DNA from: Labrys miyagiensis
GTDB taxonomy: Bacteria > Pseudomonadota > Alphaproteobacteria > Rhizobiales > Labraceae
Direction of reading: 5' to 3'
Assembly (NCBI RefSeq): GCF_030160835.1
Contig: NZ_BSPC01000057.1
Span: 24,140-88,139, forward strand
Length of the DNA stretch: 64,000 nucleotides
Shown: in pieces, positions 24,401-32,736 of the stretch
Numbering within the stretch: position 1 is the first letter of the stretch
Layout of the letters: each line of letters starts with the position of its first letter
Notes under the pieces: model-generated
What the model was told of the DNA's origin: nothing
Databases searched by the model: none
The model's input: only the letters and a program-made list of their open reading frames with translations
Position numbers and translations under genes: made by a program

Positions 24401-26441
24401 TGAAGTCCTCCGCCGACGAACCGGCTTCCTCTAAGTGTTGAGGCAGGAACTGAAGCGCGTAGGAAGAGGCTCGCTCCACCGGCACCCGATCAACATTGAG
24501 ATCTCCCAAATGGCCTAGGCCCCACGCCGCGAATCTGCGATGCATATCCTCGGCCCGGCCAGCGAAGCGCTCCTCTTGAAGGTAGCGGCCGATTTTGGGA
24601 TGACTGAGAACATAACCAGAGCCTTTTTTTCCGTTTCCGAACACGAAACGACGCAATGGCTCAAGAAGCCTATCAGCGGCTATAAACCCGCTCGCACCGT
24701 GGATATGTCTCATAAGCGCTAACAGGTCCGCTTCTTCTAACGGACCGGCCGCGAACGCCAAGACTACAAGAACTCTGTCGACTTCATTACGGTCAATTCC
24801 AGCATCTTCCTGTCGCCATAATTCCTCCTGTCGTTCAAACCATCGCTCAAAGAAACTACCAAAACCCGGCTTCAGTAGATCGAGATCAGCACGCGAGATG
24901 CGCGCGCCTTTACTGGTGAGCTGCCACAGATCCTCTGCGAAGTAGCGGACGAGCAGTGGCTCGCCTTCAGTGAGAACGACAAGCCGATCAACAAAGTCTC
25001 GTTCGCGTGCAACCAGGTCAATTGGCGCGCCAAGTTTCGCAAGAACATCCGCGATGCCGTTGGCACTGAGTCGATCGAGTTCGAAGGATTCTACTTTTAC
25101 ACCGCGATCCCAGCCGAGGCGCTTCAGCCAACCGCTCGAATTACTGTCTCCCACCTGCCAGCGCGCCGACAGCAAGACTCGCAAATTGGTAGGCATAATA
25201 GTCGGAAGTACGGCAGGGTCGAAGCTACCTTGCAACGCCTCGTCAACGCCGTCGATGATAACGATTACACGTATATCGCTATTTCCAATCCGGTCGAGAA
25301 GGTCGCGAACTGCGTAGCGAAATCCATCGGCGTAACGGATGGCCTCGTTCGGCAAGGATTCGCCCGTAATTTCCGCAAGCCTACGCGCGAGGCCCTCATA
25401 GAATACCTCTGGCCGGTTCGTGCCAACGCGGATGCTGATGGGCATGAAGGCGAGCTGCCAACCGTTTCGGCCGAAAGTACTGTCACATTGGAGTATTCTT
25501 ATCCATTGAACGAGCAGCGCGCTCTTCCCACGCCCGGCCGGAGCTGTGACTAGCATCCGTGGTGGAGAGTTTGGGTCGAGCAGCCAATTATTGAGACGAC
25601 TAAATTCAGTGGCGCGCCCCCCGAAAGGAACGAGACCTATCTCCGACGCTAAATACTCGTCTGCAAAGGCCCGGGTTCGCGATTGAAAAATTCGCGCTAT
25701 ACCAAGATCCAGCCGGTTTTGTCTGATAATATACGGTACGAGACGTGGTTCCGTGTCCGACGCGATCCGAAGGCAGTCGCGGAAATCAGCGTCATCAAAA
25801 CAATTAGAGAGCCGCGTGACTTCAAGCTGACCACCCGAGAAATTGGCAGGCACTTGCTGCACAGCACCGAACAGGTAAAGCTTGTCGTCCGACCCAACCC
25901 GGCAAGCGGCAGCGCCAGACATGCCTAGCCAGCCACGCGGATCATTTGGCTTGTCGGCTTCGGGCACGCTCAGGAAATATGGACCGAGCTGGTTTGCGAT
26001 GCGGAGAACGCCGCGTACGCTGTAATCACCTACGGTTCCCTTCGTCGTGCACCAACGAGCCTGCGGGAACCCCGCCACATCAACCGCAGTAATTGGCTCT
26101 AACCATTCGTATGAAGCGAATATCGGTGTCAACACGGGCTTTATTTGTATTTCACCAGTCACTCGAAGTAAGGCCAAGTCCAGCTCGCCGCGCCCTCGCC
26201 AGACTAACTGAGCTTTATATGCCGAAGTCACCCAGGCCCCATCCCGCGCCCGGTTCCTGAGAAGGGAAACATTCCATCCGACGTGACTCGACGCCTCGCG
26301 AGTCGGATAGTCGACAACATGCCCGGAAGTCAAAATCAGGCCGGGCGCAATCAATCGGCCCGAGCCAAACGAGCCGTTGCTCTGATCCTCGGTGTAAACG
26401 GCGGCCACGTCGGCCAGAAATTCATCCGCAGTCAGAGACAT
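21477..26441 (-). CDS. Trypsin-like protease / NACHT-STAND ATPase / helical-repeat protein (defence-type)
   Basis: 1654 residues in three parts. Residues 1-230: trypsin-like serine protease with His41 (LTSGHVVD), Asp88 (GELDLALLRV) and Ser175 (GWLGMSGAAAC). Residues ~265-560: NACHT/STAND ATPase with Walker A TAPAGRGKSAL (300-308), Walker B VIVIIDGVDEA (392-402) and a sensor RVLLSAR. From ~830 to 1610: about twenty Ala/Leu-rich helical repeats of 32-38 residues (pattern ALAALAPHLAPEQL.EALA.A..I). STAND proteins switch on by oligomerising when the repeat domain senses a ligand; here the fused protease is the likely effector. It follows the Trypco2 gene by 9 bases. Reminiscent of Avs/bNACHT-like antiphage proteins; the target is unknown. 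Confidence 0.9.
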   Translation of the reverse strand: MSLTADEFLADVAAVYTEDQSNGSFGSGRLIAPGLILTSGHVVDYPTREASSHVGWNVSLLRNRARDGAWVTSAYKAQLVWRGRGELDLALLRVTGEIQIKPVLTPIFASYEWLEPITAVDVAGFPQARWCTTKGTVGDYSVRGVLRIANQLGPYFLSVPEADKPNDPRGWLGMSGAAACRVGSDDKLYLFGAVQQVPANFSGGQLEVTRLSNCFDDADFRDCLRIASDTEPRLVPYIIRQNRLDLGIARIFQSRTRAFADEYLASEIGLVPFGGRATEFSRLNNWLLDPNSPPRMLVTAPAGRGKSALLVQWIRILQCDSTFGRNGWQLAFMPISIRVGTNRPEVFYEGLARRLAEITGESLPNEAIRYADGFRYAVRDLLDRIGNSDIRVIVIIDGVDEALQGSFDPAVLPTIMPTNLRVLLSARWQVGDSNSSGWLKRLGWDRGVKVESFELDRLSANGIADVLAKLGAPIDLVARERDFVDRLVVLTEGEPLLVRYFAEDLWQLTSKGARISRADLDLLKPGFGSFFERWFERQEELWRQEDAGIDRNEVDRVLVVLAFAAGPLEEADLLALMRHIHGASGFIAADRLLEPLRRFVFGNGKKGSGYVLSHPKIGRYLQEERFAGRAEDMHRRFAAWGLGHLGDLNVDRVPVERASSYALQFLPQHLEEAGSSAEDFMLLVSDGWRRAWEQLEGGPRGFASGVRAALSAQRRKDAIQTLGSQWRCAIALSSIRTLGNMPGELALAAVQHGVMTVRQAAYLAEIKRPSQESVSLLARLAVISRESDLLSSELASLALSTTQTARDQEQASLLSTAIDVFFDFDRGLAVDRRHDLLDDALARANNIDNPFWSSLALAKLARHLPSEQRHPAVGERLRFVKKIDLDDGSWRHMVELAPYLAPGQISEALTSVKTIGSWHFRSHVLSALAPFLSPKQLVEALDSFSALVDKHNRKGAADKLANDLGLDEDVETWIFSDQSHSSTLAALAPHLAPELLHKAIATAKAIDDPASKTRALGALAPYLNLEQRHDVLCDALASATAISQESARAYAIAALAPHLAPEQVHEAIVTVKAIGHPASKTTALAALARYLNLEQRNDVLCDALVSANAIREEEFRSFSLATLAPLLAPEKVFKAFTSTLAIRAAYPRSEALAALAPFLAPEHLSEALASAREIKNEGPRSRALASLAPYLTREQLIDTLALVRTISDGNDRLSALSALARFLEPATRHDFLSWRHISVIDIGEPDARSSVLARLAPYLIPKDLGEMLASVRAIEDECNRSFALAMLAPQIAVEQRGDVLSESLGLAHDIRDGTYRAKVLGVLAPQLTLMQLGEALALAKAIPNTHSRSNALAALAPHLSSEHLAEALASAEAIPATTSRANALAGLAPFLAPKQLDRALASARIIGDERDRSIALAALAPHFAPGQRHDLLSEALTTVEGIAKKRPRSSILAQLAPHLSPEQLGCALAHVKAIGDEIDRSHALAALAPYLATEQRNEAVSEALIAVKAARSESSRSNIITALAPLLSPVHFDETLASARGIVNAWARSSALAALALQLAPSAKHEIFVEALVSAKAIDDVDFRASALMRLVDCVPSTVRFATLVALIDTVSIISRAGALSAVAAAAHSTFELGGQAAIIELWRAINDVGHWYP
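21560..23930 (-). repeat. Degenerate tandem repeats coding the helical-repeat domain
   Basis: About twenty copies of a unit of roughly 96-114 bases, visible as recurrent CGCCAG/CGCAAG...GCGGAAGCGAG blocks; one pair (near 23150-23230 and 23345-23425) is nearly identical over ~80 bases, suggesting recent duplication or gene conversion. Coding repeats, not CRISPR. Confidence 0.85.
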
Positions 26442-26450
26442 TACGGAGCC

Positions 26451-26759
26451 CTATTTAGGCAAGCCCATGGGCACCGTGCCCGAACGCACTTTAATTGGCT
26501 GCCCATTTTTGTCGGCGACCGATAAAGACAGCTTAATCTTATGCTGACTCTGCCGGTCCACCTTTGCCTCAGCGGAAACATCGAGGAAGGCGAGCAATTT
26601 CAAACCACCACCAACCTTCGCCTCTGTGCCGAAATTGACTACGAGCTCGATGTCGATCCCATTCGGCGTGAATACTACATCCTGATCCTTCCCATCCAGG
26701 ATGGCTTGTCGCAGTTCATCCCGAAGCTGTTGGATCGCGTCAGAAAGAGAAATTTGCAC
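26451..26759 (-). CDS. Trypco2-domain small protein (trypsin-co-occurring domain)
   Basis: 102 residues: ISLSDAIQQLRDELRQAILD, then GIDIELVVNFGTEAKVGGG and SQHKIKLSLSVADKNGQPI. This is the layout of the Trypco2 domain, a small domain that comparative genomics (Kaur, Burroughs, Iyer and Aravind) links with trypsin-like effectors in NTP-dependent conflict systems. It directly precedes the trypsin-NACHT gene and is probably co-transcribed, in line with a role as regulator, adaptor or substrate of the protease. Confidence 0.82.
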   Translation of the reverse strand: MQISLSDAIQQLRDELRQAILDGKDQDVVFTPNGIDIELVVNFGTEAKVGGGLKLLAFLDVSAEAKVDRQSQHKIKLSLSVADKNGQPIKVRSGTVPMGLPK

Positions 26760-26938
26760 AGCTGTTCCTTAGGTCAGAAGGTGGCTTCTATCTCCCAGTT
26801 CGCGCTGGGGATCGCACTCGGGAACTTACTAGGTCACAGAACGATGCAAGGACGAACCTATCAGCATGCTTGCCGCCTAAAGCGATGTTAGGGTATTCTT
26901 TGGCAGCGTGAAAGGCGGTGTGGAATGATTGTCATCCT

Positions 26939-27284
26939 CTAGCCGTTCTTCTGCGCCAGCGAGTTGTCAGATTCGGCGGAATGAGAGTGAGTTCTGATTG
27001 GCTCGCGGTCGTCACCAGTCACCACTAGATGTTTGGTCTCAGGTTCTGTGAACCGACGAAATTCATTGATTTACGCCCCGTTAGCCTCAATAGCCTTCGG
27101 CTCTGTGCGGCTATACTCGTGAAGTGGATAGCCCCACAAATACGCCCCCAAACCCGACTGCATAGGCATTCTCCTCGCGAGCCTGGCTCGCTGACATGGC
27201 GGTGTCCTGCGCGAGAGCTGAGGGGCTGGGTATCATCTCGAAAGTCGCGGCGAGTGTGAGCATCAATAGGGCCAGCGCCTTCAA
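26939..27284 (-). pseudogene. DUF1254-type secreted protein, decayed
   Basis: The N-terminal part of a DUF1254 protein with signal peptide (LKALALLMLTLAATFEMIPS, ALAQDTAMSASQAREENAYA). The frame then shifts in a G5 run; in the new frame it continues GAYLWGYPLHEYSRTEPKAI then EANGA, meets TAA at 27071, and continues INEFRRFTEPETKHLVVTGD. Family landmarks (WGYPL, FRxFT, HLVVT) show one gene with a frameshift and a stop and no C-terminal half. The ATG also seems lost (ATTGAAG). Confidence 0.68.
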
Positions 27285-27469
27285 TGCTCCGCCTCCTCGG
27301 TGGCAGATGGGTGCCCACTCTAAAGGAACACACCTGGCGGGGCGAGTACGTTACAGTAACCCATGCGCTTGAACGTCTATGTCGGCACAGGCGGCTTATA
27401 CGGCGGCCCGCAATCGAATGACCGCAAAAGCGTCCAAGCTCCGTTGTTCAGAGTGATGGGGTTTTGACC

Positions 27470-28129
27470 CTACTCTACCGCTGCGTGAACCTCACCCCGC
27501 AGAAAAGCGTCCACACATTCGTATTGCCAGTTCGTCCGCGTCGTCGTGTGGTATCTCACGGCATCGCAACCGGGAATCTCCGGCGCATAGATTGAATTAT
27601 AGAACACGGTCCGCCTGGAGCGGACCCCGCCCGTCAGCTTGCAGAACAGCGGCACATAATCCTTGCCGCCGAAAAACACCACGGGCTCGCTTGTTCTCTC
27701 CGGCAGCATATTGAGGTCGCGATACCGGTCCGCCTTGCGCCTGCGCGCGTAAGCGCCCGCTGCCACGCTAAAGGTGATGTCATAGGCGGGCGTCAAAAAC
27801 GTGGCATTGATAAGGCCCCATCCCGCCGACAGGATGTAGGTATTCTCTATCCCGAACCGCTCCCTGAGACGGCGATATCTCTCGTCTGAATACAGCTCGT
27901 AGGCAGGCAGGAGATCGAGCGGATTGCTCCCGCTCCGGTTATATTCAAGCAGCATATCCCGCCACGATGCACCGCTCTCCGCCAGATCGTCGGGCCGGGC
28001 ATAAGCGAAACGACTGTCTACTGGCGCTGCACCGGGATCGGCGACAAACAACACCTTCTTCCCGTCGCTTGTCCTGAGATACCCTGCATCAGGCCTTTTC
28101 GTTCCGGCACACTGAATGACGACAATCAC
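27470..28129 (-). CDS. DUF6884-like protein, second gene of a coupled pair
   Basis: 219 residues. The opening MIVVIQCAGTKRPDAGYLRT and the central YILSAGWGLINATFLTPAYD are characteristic of the DUF6884/YaaA-like group, in which a CxxTK-type N-terminus and an LSAxxGL motif line a putative ligand site. Other features are a long insert (LPAYELYSDERYRRLRERFG) between the two motifs. Its ATG overlaps the stop of the GIY-YIG-like gene by four bases (ATGA). Activity is unknown; coupling to a nuclease-like partner suggests nucleic-acid or nucleotide chemistry. Confidence 0.7.
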   Translation of the reverse strand: MIVVIQCAGTKRPDAGYLRTSDGKKVLFVADPGAAPVDSRFAYARPDDLAESGASWRDMLLEYNRSGSNPLDLLPAYELYSDERYRRLRERFGIENTYILSAGWGLINATFLTPAYDITFSVAAGAYARRRKADRYRDLNMLPERTSEPVVFFGGKDYVPLFCKLTGGVRSRRTVFYNSIYAPEIPGCDAVRYHTTTRTNWQYECVDAFLRGEVHAAVE

Positions 28130-28860
28130 GATGCCTGCTCCATCGCCGTTATGTGCTGCTCAAGGCGTCCGAGAAACTCCGGGTCGTATTCCTCGTCAAC
28201 GTGATTTGAGTTCCACAGGCCCGACTTCCTGATCCGCTCTCCGCTGCTCCTGATCCGCCCGCCTTCACAGAAATGGCCGAGCCAGCCGGGCGACGGCGCG
28301 TCGAGAGGCTCCTTGCCGAAGTTACTGAGGAGCGCAATCGCATTGCGCTCGATATAACCGCGCTGGCTGTCAGCGCCCGGCTCGTCGTCGATTGCGATCC
28401 ACACGAAGGGCATCGCGCCGATGACACGGCTGACGGCCTGCTCCAGCGCGATTTCTCCCGCGCGTATCTCGCTGTTCGCGGTGTTTCCCATGCCCCAGGT
28501 CCGGCAGACATGGCCGTCTCTCGCGATGAGGGAAGTACCCACGATAAGCCGGAAGACCGACCCGCGGTGATTGCCGCCGCCGCTTTTCGACTGGCCGCGG
28601 TGCTGTGACAGCCGCGTCCAGAGCCTGGTGCCGGACTCCGCTTTCAGGGCGTGGGTCCCTACCCTGACAATGCGCGGACCGTCTCCGGTATCGCTGCGCG
28701 CTTCCCCGTCTTCCATGAAGAAGTAGACGCCCCGGCGCGGCCATGAATGCCTGCCCGTGCTGCCCGCGAGCGTCCGCGCGCCGCCGTTCATCGCCTGCAG
28801 GCGGGCGATGGCCACATAGAACCTCTTCAGGTCTTGGATGCGCTGCTGGTCCATGTGCAA
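28126..28860 (-). CDS. GIY-YIG nuclease-like protein, first gene of a coupled pair
   Basis: 244 residues. The GIY element is RRGVYFFME (43-50) and the YIG element IVRVGTHAL (64-72), followed by the Arg/His helix TRLWTRLSQHRG (78-89) and GGNHRGSVFR. The metal-binding Glu is E171 in YIERNAIALLSNF. All expected catalytic positions of a GIY-YIG nuclease are therefore present, with a C-terminal extension (SGLWNSNHVDEEYDPEFLGR). Start at 28860 or the next Met at 28854. It is translationally coupled to the DUF6884-like gene; a two-gene restriction-type system is plausible but unproven. Confidence 0.78.
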   Translation of the reverse strand: MHMDQQRIQDLKRFYVAIARLQAMNGGARTLAGSTGRHSWPRRGVYFFMEDGEARSDTGDGPRIVRVGTHALKAESGTRLWTRLSQHRGQSKSGGGNHRGSVFRLIVGTSLIARDGHVCRTWGMGNTANSEIRAGEIALEQAVSRVIGAMPFVWIAIDDEPGADSQRGYIERNAIALLSNFGKEPLDAPSPGWLGHFCEGGRIRSSGERIRKSGLWNSNHVDEEYDPEFLGRLEQHITAMEQAS

Positions 28861-29169
28861 TCATATCCCGGCAAGGCCGGACCGATCCATGTTCATTCTT
28901 CGGCATCAATCCGAATATTCACGGCAGTAACAGCGGCATCATCCAGCACGCCAGCCTCTGACAATTCTCGTCCGCTCCTTTGCCGTCCGGAGCCCGCACG
29001 TCCTTTTCTTTCGTCAATCTGAGCACCTTCGTCGCCTGAAGCTGCAAGTGCTGCTGCGCGGCACTCCTCCTCTCCGTTGCGGTCGCAAGCGATGCAGCCG
29101 TCTCCTGCGGAGCTCCTCCCCTCCGCAAGAAGGCCATGGCGGTCCTGGCCGGAAACAAAGGAGGAGACG
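28861..29169. other. Divergent intergenic region
   Basis: Lies between the GIY-YIG-like gene and a small plus-strand gene and should hold both promoters. No gene supported. Confidence 0.4.
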
Positions 29170-29352
29170 ATGAGAATCTTGTCACAATACGAGCTGGCCT
29201 GCTGCACGAAAGCCGAGCTGTCACTGCTGCTTCATCAAATCGCGGGCGAGCTGGCGAATTTGTCTGAAGGGTCGGTCCACCTTCGCAACGCGCACGTCAA
29301 CCTGCAGAATATCCGCAGGGCGCTGGCGCGACCGGAATTCCGGCCGCGATAA
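29170..29352 (+). CDS. Small conserved helical protein, 60 aa
   Basis: MRILSQYELACCTKAELSLL, LHQIAGELANLSEGSVHLRN, AHVNLQNIRRALARPEFRPR. An all-helical protein with a twin Cys, of a type I recall as widespread in Hyphomicrobiales accessory regions. The ATG follows GGAGGAGACG, a strong ribosome site, which decides the start. Role unknown; 81 bases upstream of cysS. Confidence 0.68.
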   Translation: MRILSQYELACCTKAELSLLLHQIAGELANLSEGSVHLRNAHVNLQNIRRALARPEFRPR

Positions 29353-29433
29353 CCCGCCACCGGGACCTCGCGTCCACCGTAGCCGGTGGACGCAAGCCAT
29401 AGACATCTCCATCCGCGTGGCTAGCATGACGGC

Positions 29434-30780
29434 ATGAAAATCTACGACTCCCTCACGCGCGAGCTCCGGGAATTTTCGCCGATCACTCCCGGCCAGGTGA
29501 CCATGTATGTTTGCGGCCAGACCGTCTACGACGCGCCGCACCTTGGTCACGCGCGCAAGGACGTCGGCTTCGACATCGTCGTGCGCTGGCTCGAAGCCTC
29601 GGGCTTCAAGGTTACCTATGTCCGCAACATCACCGACATCGATGACAAGATCATCTCCCGCGCGCTTGAGCTCGGCGAGCCGATCCAGGCCTTCACGGAG
29701 AGGATGATCGCGCGCACGCGGCGTGACTACGAAGCGCTTAAATTGCGCCCGCCCGATCATGAGCCGCGCGCGACCGAATATGTCCCGCAAATGATCGAAC
29801 TGGCGGGAAGCCTCGCCCAGGACGGCTATGCCTATGCAGAGGGCGACCTGTTCTATGCGGTCCGCAAGTTCGGCGGCTACGGCAAACTCTCCGGACGCCG
29901 GGTCGATGACCTGCGCTCGGGTGAGCGTGTGAACATCGACGGCCGCAAGCGCGACCCGCTGGATTTCGTACTGTGGAAAGCGGCCAAGGAACAAGAGCCG
30001 GACGACGCCAAGTGGAATTCGCCCTGGGGCAGCGGGAGGCCTGGCTGGCATCTCGAATGCTCGGCCATGGCCAAGGCCCTGCTCGGCAAGACGATAGACA
30101 TCCATGGCGGCGGCCCCGATCTGCGCTTTCCGCACCACGAGAATGAGATCGCCCAGAGCGAGGCTGCCAATGGCCAGGCGTTCGCCAACTGGTGGATGCA
30201 TGTCGGTCAGCTCGATGTCGGCGGCGAGAAAATGGCCAAATCGCTCGGCAATTTCGTCACCTTGAGCGACGCGGTGGAGAAATACTCAGGCGAGGTCGTG
30301 CGCTTCTTCTTCGTTCGCAGCCATTACCGCAGCCCGATCAGCTTCAGCGAGACGGAACTCGCCGGAGCCGCGAACGGGCTAGCCCGGCTCGCAACCACCC
30401 TTCAGAATCATCCTGGCGACGGCCTGCCGCTCGACTGGGACGAAGCCTATGCCGCGCGTTTCCGGGCGGAAATGGACAATGATTTCAACTCGCCGGGCGC
30501 GGTGGCCGTGCTGTTCGAGCTCGTGAGCGAAGTGAACCGCAGCATGTCGCCGGTTTTAGCACGGCAGCTCAGGGAATTGTGCCAGGTCCTGGAGATCGGC
30601 ACTTACGCTGCCTCTGAAGCTGATGCCGAGACGCAGACTTTAGTAGAGCAGCGCGATATGGCGCGCCGTAACAGAGATTTCTCCGAGGCTGACAGACTTC
30701 GCGACCTTCTGGCCGCGCGCGGATTTCAGGTGCGCGATACGCCTGAGGGAACAAAGATACAGCGAATGCAGGGATTGTAA
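29434..30780 (+). CDS. cysS: Cysteinyl-tRNA synthetase
   Basis: 448 residues, full length. It charges tRNA-Cys. The class I signature HIGH appears as PHLGHA (residues ~35-40) after YVCGQTVYDA, and KMSKS as GEKMAKSLGN. Zinc ligands are visible: Cys in VCGQ, Cys in HLECSAMA, then HHENE. The anticodon-stem contact domain ends RDTPEGTKIQRMQGL. PHLGHA differs from the usual AHxGNA/HIGN form of housekeeping CysRS, and the accessory neighbourhood suggests this may be a second, horizontally carried copy. The start ATG is not preceded by a strong ribosome site. Confidence 0.96.
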   Translation: MKIYDSLTRELREFSPITPGQVTMYVCGQTVYDAPHLGHARKDVGFDIVVRWLEASGFKVTYVRNITDIDDKIISRALELGEPIQAFTERMIARTRRDYEALKLRPPDHEPRATEYVPQMIELAGSLAQDGYAYAEGDLFYAVRKFGGYGKLSGRRVDDLRSGERVNIDGRKRDPLDFVLWKAAKEQEPDDAKWNSPWGSGRPGWHLECSAMAKALLGKTIDIHGGGPDLRFPHHENEIAQSEAANGQAFANWWMHVGQLDVGGEKMAKSLGNFVTLSDAVEKYSGEVVRFFFVRSHYRSPISFSETELAGAANGLARLATTLQNHPGDGLPLDWDEAYAARFRAEMDNDFNSPGAVAVLFELVSEVNRSMSPVLARQLRELCQVLEIGTYAASEADAETQTLVEQRDMARRNRDFSEADRLRDLLAARGFQVRDTPEGTKIQRMQGL

Positions 30781-30896
30781 TGAAATTGCAGAATTGCCGC
30801 CCAAAAAACGACAGCGGCAAGCGTTGCGTGCCCCGCCATCGCAACTTGGCTGCCGAGTTTACTTGAAAGACCGGTCATCCCACGCTGGCGATTGAA

Positions 30897-32564
30897 TTAG
30901 GCTGAGTCTGTCGCCCCAGGTCTTTCCAGCCCAATCGCTCCTAGATTCCCACCAATCGCAGAAGCGCCGTTCCCCGCCGCTGTGATGGAAACTGGCGACG
31001 GTTCCTGTCGGCCGATCCCGGCCAACTTTCTGTAGTAGGAAGGCGCTATCAAACCGATCGAAAGTCCAAGACAGCTCGCAATTAGATAGGGAAGCCATGC
31101 GGGCGCCGCATCGCTGGTTGACGTTGGCAGCTTTAAGTAGACCAAACAAATACGAATTGTCAGCGCCAAAACGGCAGCTGCGGCAAGGGCATCCGCTATC
31201 CGTCTATAAGGGAACCGTCCAAATGTTAAGTCCACATCACATGCTACAGCCACGATCAAGGCAGTTGAAAATGCCATAATTGAGGTCGGTTGCAGATGAA
31301 ATTTGTCAAAGTTCAACGCCGCGTCGACAGTGCCTTGAAGTATGCAGACCGTACCTCGATCGATTATAAGGCCGGTAATACCCGCAAGCGCCGCACAAAC
31401 CACCCAGGCCAAATAAGGTTGCTTATCTTTCGATGGCCTAAATCGGGCAAATCGGAGCTTCGGAAAGATAGCAATCGCGATTGCCAACATTTGCGCGAGG
31501 CCTATTTTTAAAGCGATCAAAACGGGTGGTGGGGCTTCCACGTTTGCGGGAAGCGGTACTATGGACATAAGGAGTAAAATAAACGCAACAAGCATTACGG
31601 ACGCAAGTAAAAATCCACCCACTGGAAGACCCGGATTAATCAAGCTCGGAAAGACAGGATCAAATATTATAGGCTTTTTGACGGAAAACACCGGGCTACT
31701 CTCCAAACCCAATTTTTCTATTTGAGTAGTTATTGCGCTACTGGATTGTTCAACGCATAAAAGCTCTGTAGCAAAAAACTCCGACAGCTTCTCTTGTGTT
31801 TTCCCACAGAGAATTCTGTACCAATCTCTAAATTCTTTCAATTCGTGACTGACAGCATCCACCTCCTGATCGGCCTCCAATTGATCTGTCAGCGCATAAA
31901 ATGCTAATGATTCGATCGAATATATTTTAAACATTGTAGTCAAACTTTTCATTGCGTCTGTATCGCTACCGAATCCTTTTCTATATTTAGGCCTTTGAGA
32001 TAAGTCGATAATAGCTTTATAAAATTTGACCAGTTTTGTGAAAGACAACTCATCCTTGTCGCGCTGTTTATCCGTAACACGTTTTTTCAATTCATCCGGA
32101 ATATCAGCATTTTCGTCTATCCAATTCCTAATAGATTCGATGTCCGATTTTTGTATATTGATATCCATATAACTTACAAAATCTGCTAGATATTTAATTC
32201 CAGAAGGAATTCTCCCCCATGTTTGAAATAACTCTAAAATCCACGCGTCTAACTTCTTAACCTGAGGTACGTTTGGAAGTAGTGAGGTTAAAATTAATGC
32301 TGCGGCCAAAGGCGGAGCGGTATGATTGGCCTTCTCTGCGGCAGTCCCTTCGACTCCCAATGCGGCCAGAACACCTGGCTGAGGTATAATCTTTGACAAC
32401 AAAAAAAACAGCGCAAGTGTCGCGGTCACGTAACACGCGCCTGTCAGGTAAAACAGGCCTTTCGTTGTAGAGGTACGGTTACTCCTCGGCGTGTTATACC
32501 TGTTAAAGGCATACCATGCGACAAACAGCGTGCAGAAGAGCGTAAGCCAGTTGCTATACGGCAT
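30897..32564 (-). CDS. Large polytopic membrane protein, 555 aa, unknown
   Basis: Start ATG follows AGGAGGGAGA. Two membrane helices near the N-terminus (WLTLFCTLFVAWYAF, YVTATLALFFLLSKIIPQ) and one hydrophobic segment (PLAAALILTSLLPNVP) precede a soluble helical domain of ~220 residues (SGIKYLADFVSYMDINIQKS to CVEQSSSAITTQIEKLG). About five more helices follow (GFLLASVMLVAFILLLMSIV onward) and an Ala/Gly-rich tail. No motif gives a function. AT-rich relative to cysS, so probably an independent acquisition; it faces the defence-like cluster. Confidence 0.65.
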   Translation of the reverse strand: MPYSNWLTLFCTLFVAWYAFNRYNTPRSNRTSTTKGLFYLTGACYVTATLALFFLLSKIIPQPGVLAALGVEGTAAEKANHTAPPLAAALILTSLLPNVPQVKKLDAWILELFQTWGRIPSGIKYLADFVSYMDINIQKSDIESIRNWIDENADIPDELKKRVTDKQRDKDELSFTKLVKFYKAIIDLSQRPKYRKGFGSDTDAMKSLTTMFKIYSIESLAFYALTDQLEADQEVDAVSHELKEFRDWYRILCGKTQEKLSEFFATELLCVEQSSSAITTQIEKLGLESSPVFSVKKPIIFDPVFPSLINPGLPVGGFLLASVMLVAFILLLMSIVPLPANVEAPPPVLIALKIGLAQMLAIAIAIFPKLRFARFRPSKDKQPYLAWVVCAALAGITGLIIDRGTVCILQGTVDAALNFDKFHLQPTSIMAFSTALIVAVACDVDLTFGRFPYRRIADALAAAAVLALTIRICLVYLKLPTSTSDAAPAWLPYLIASCLGLSIGLIAPSYYRKLAGIGRQEPSPVSITAAGNGASAIGGNLGAIGLERPGATDSA

Positions 32565-32736
32565 TCTTCTCCCTCCTTTGACACAAATTACGCCAGTAAG
32601 AGTCACCCTTATTTATTTTAAATTGCTGTGAATTCTAACAAATTGCACAGCAACCGTGACTCAACCGTGATTAAGGCGACGCCGTGCCGAGGTAGGATGG
32701 AGACGCTCCACCGTCGCAGGTAGCGATGCCGACTTT

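Noticed and set aside
29221-30201. 326-codon minus-strand frame opposite cysS
   Set aside because: Antisense to a complete, well-recognised cysS; no domain of its own.
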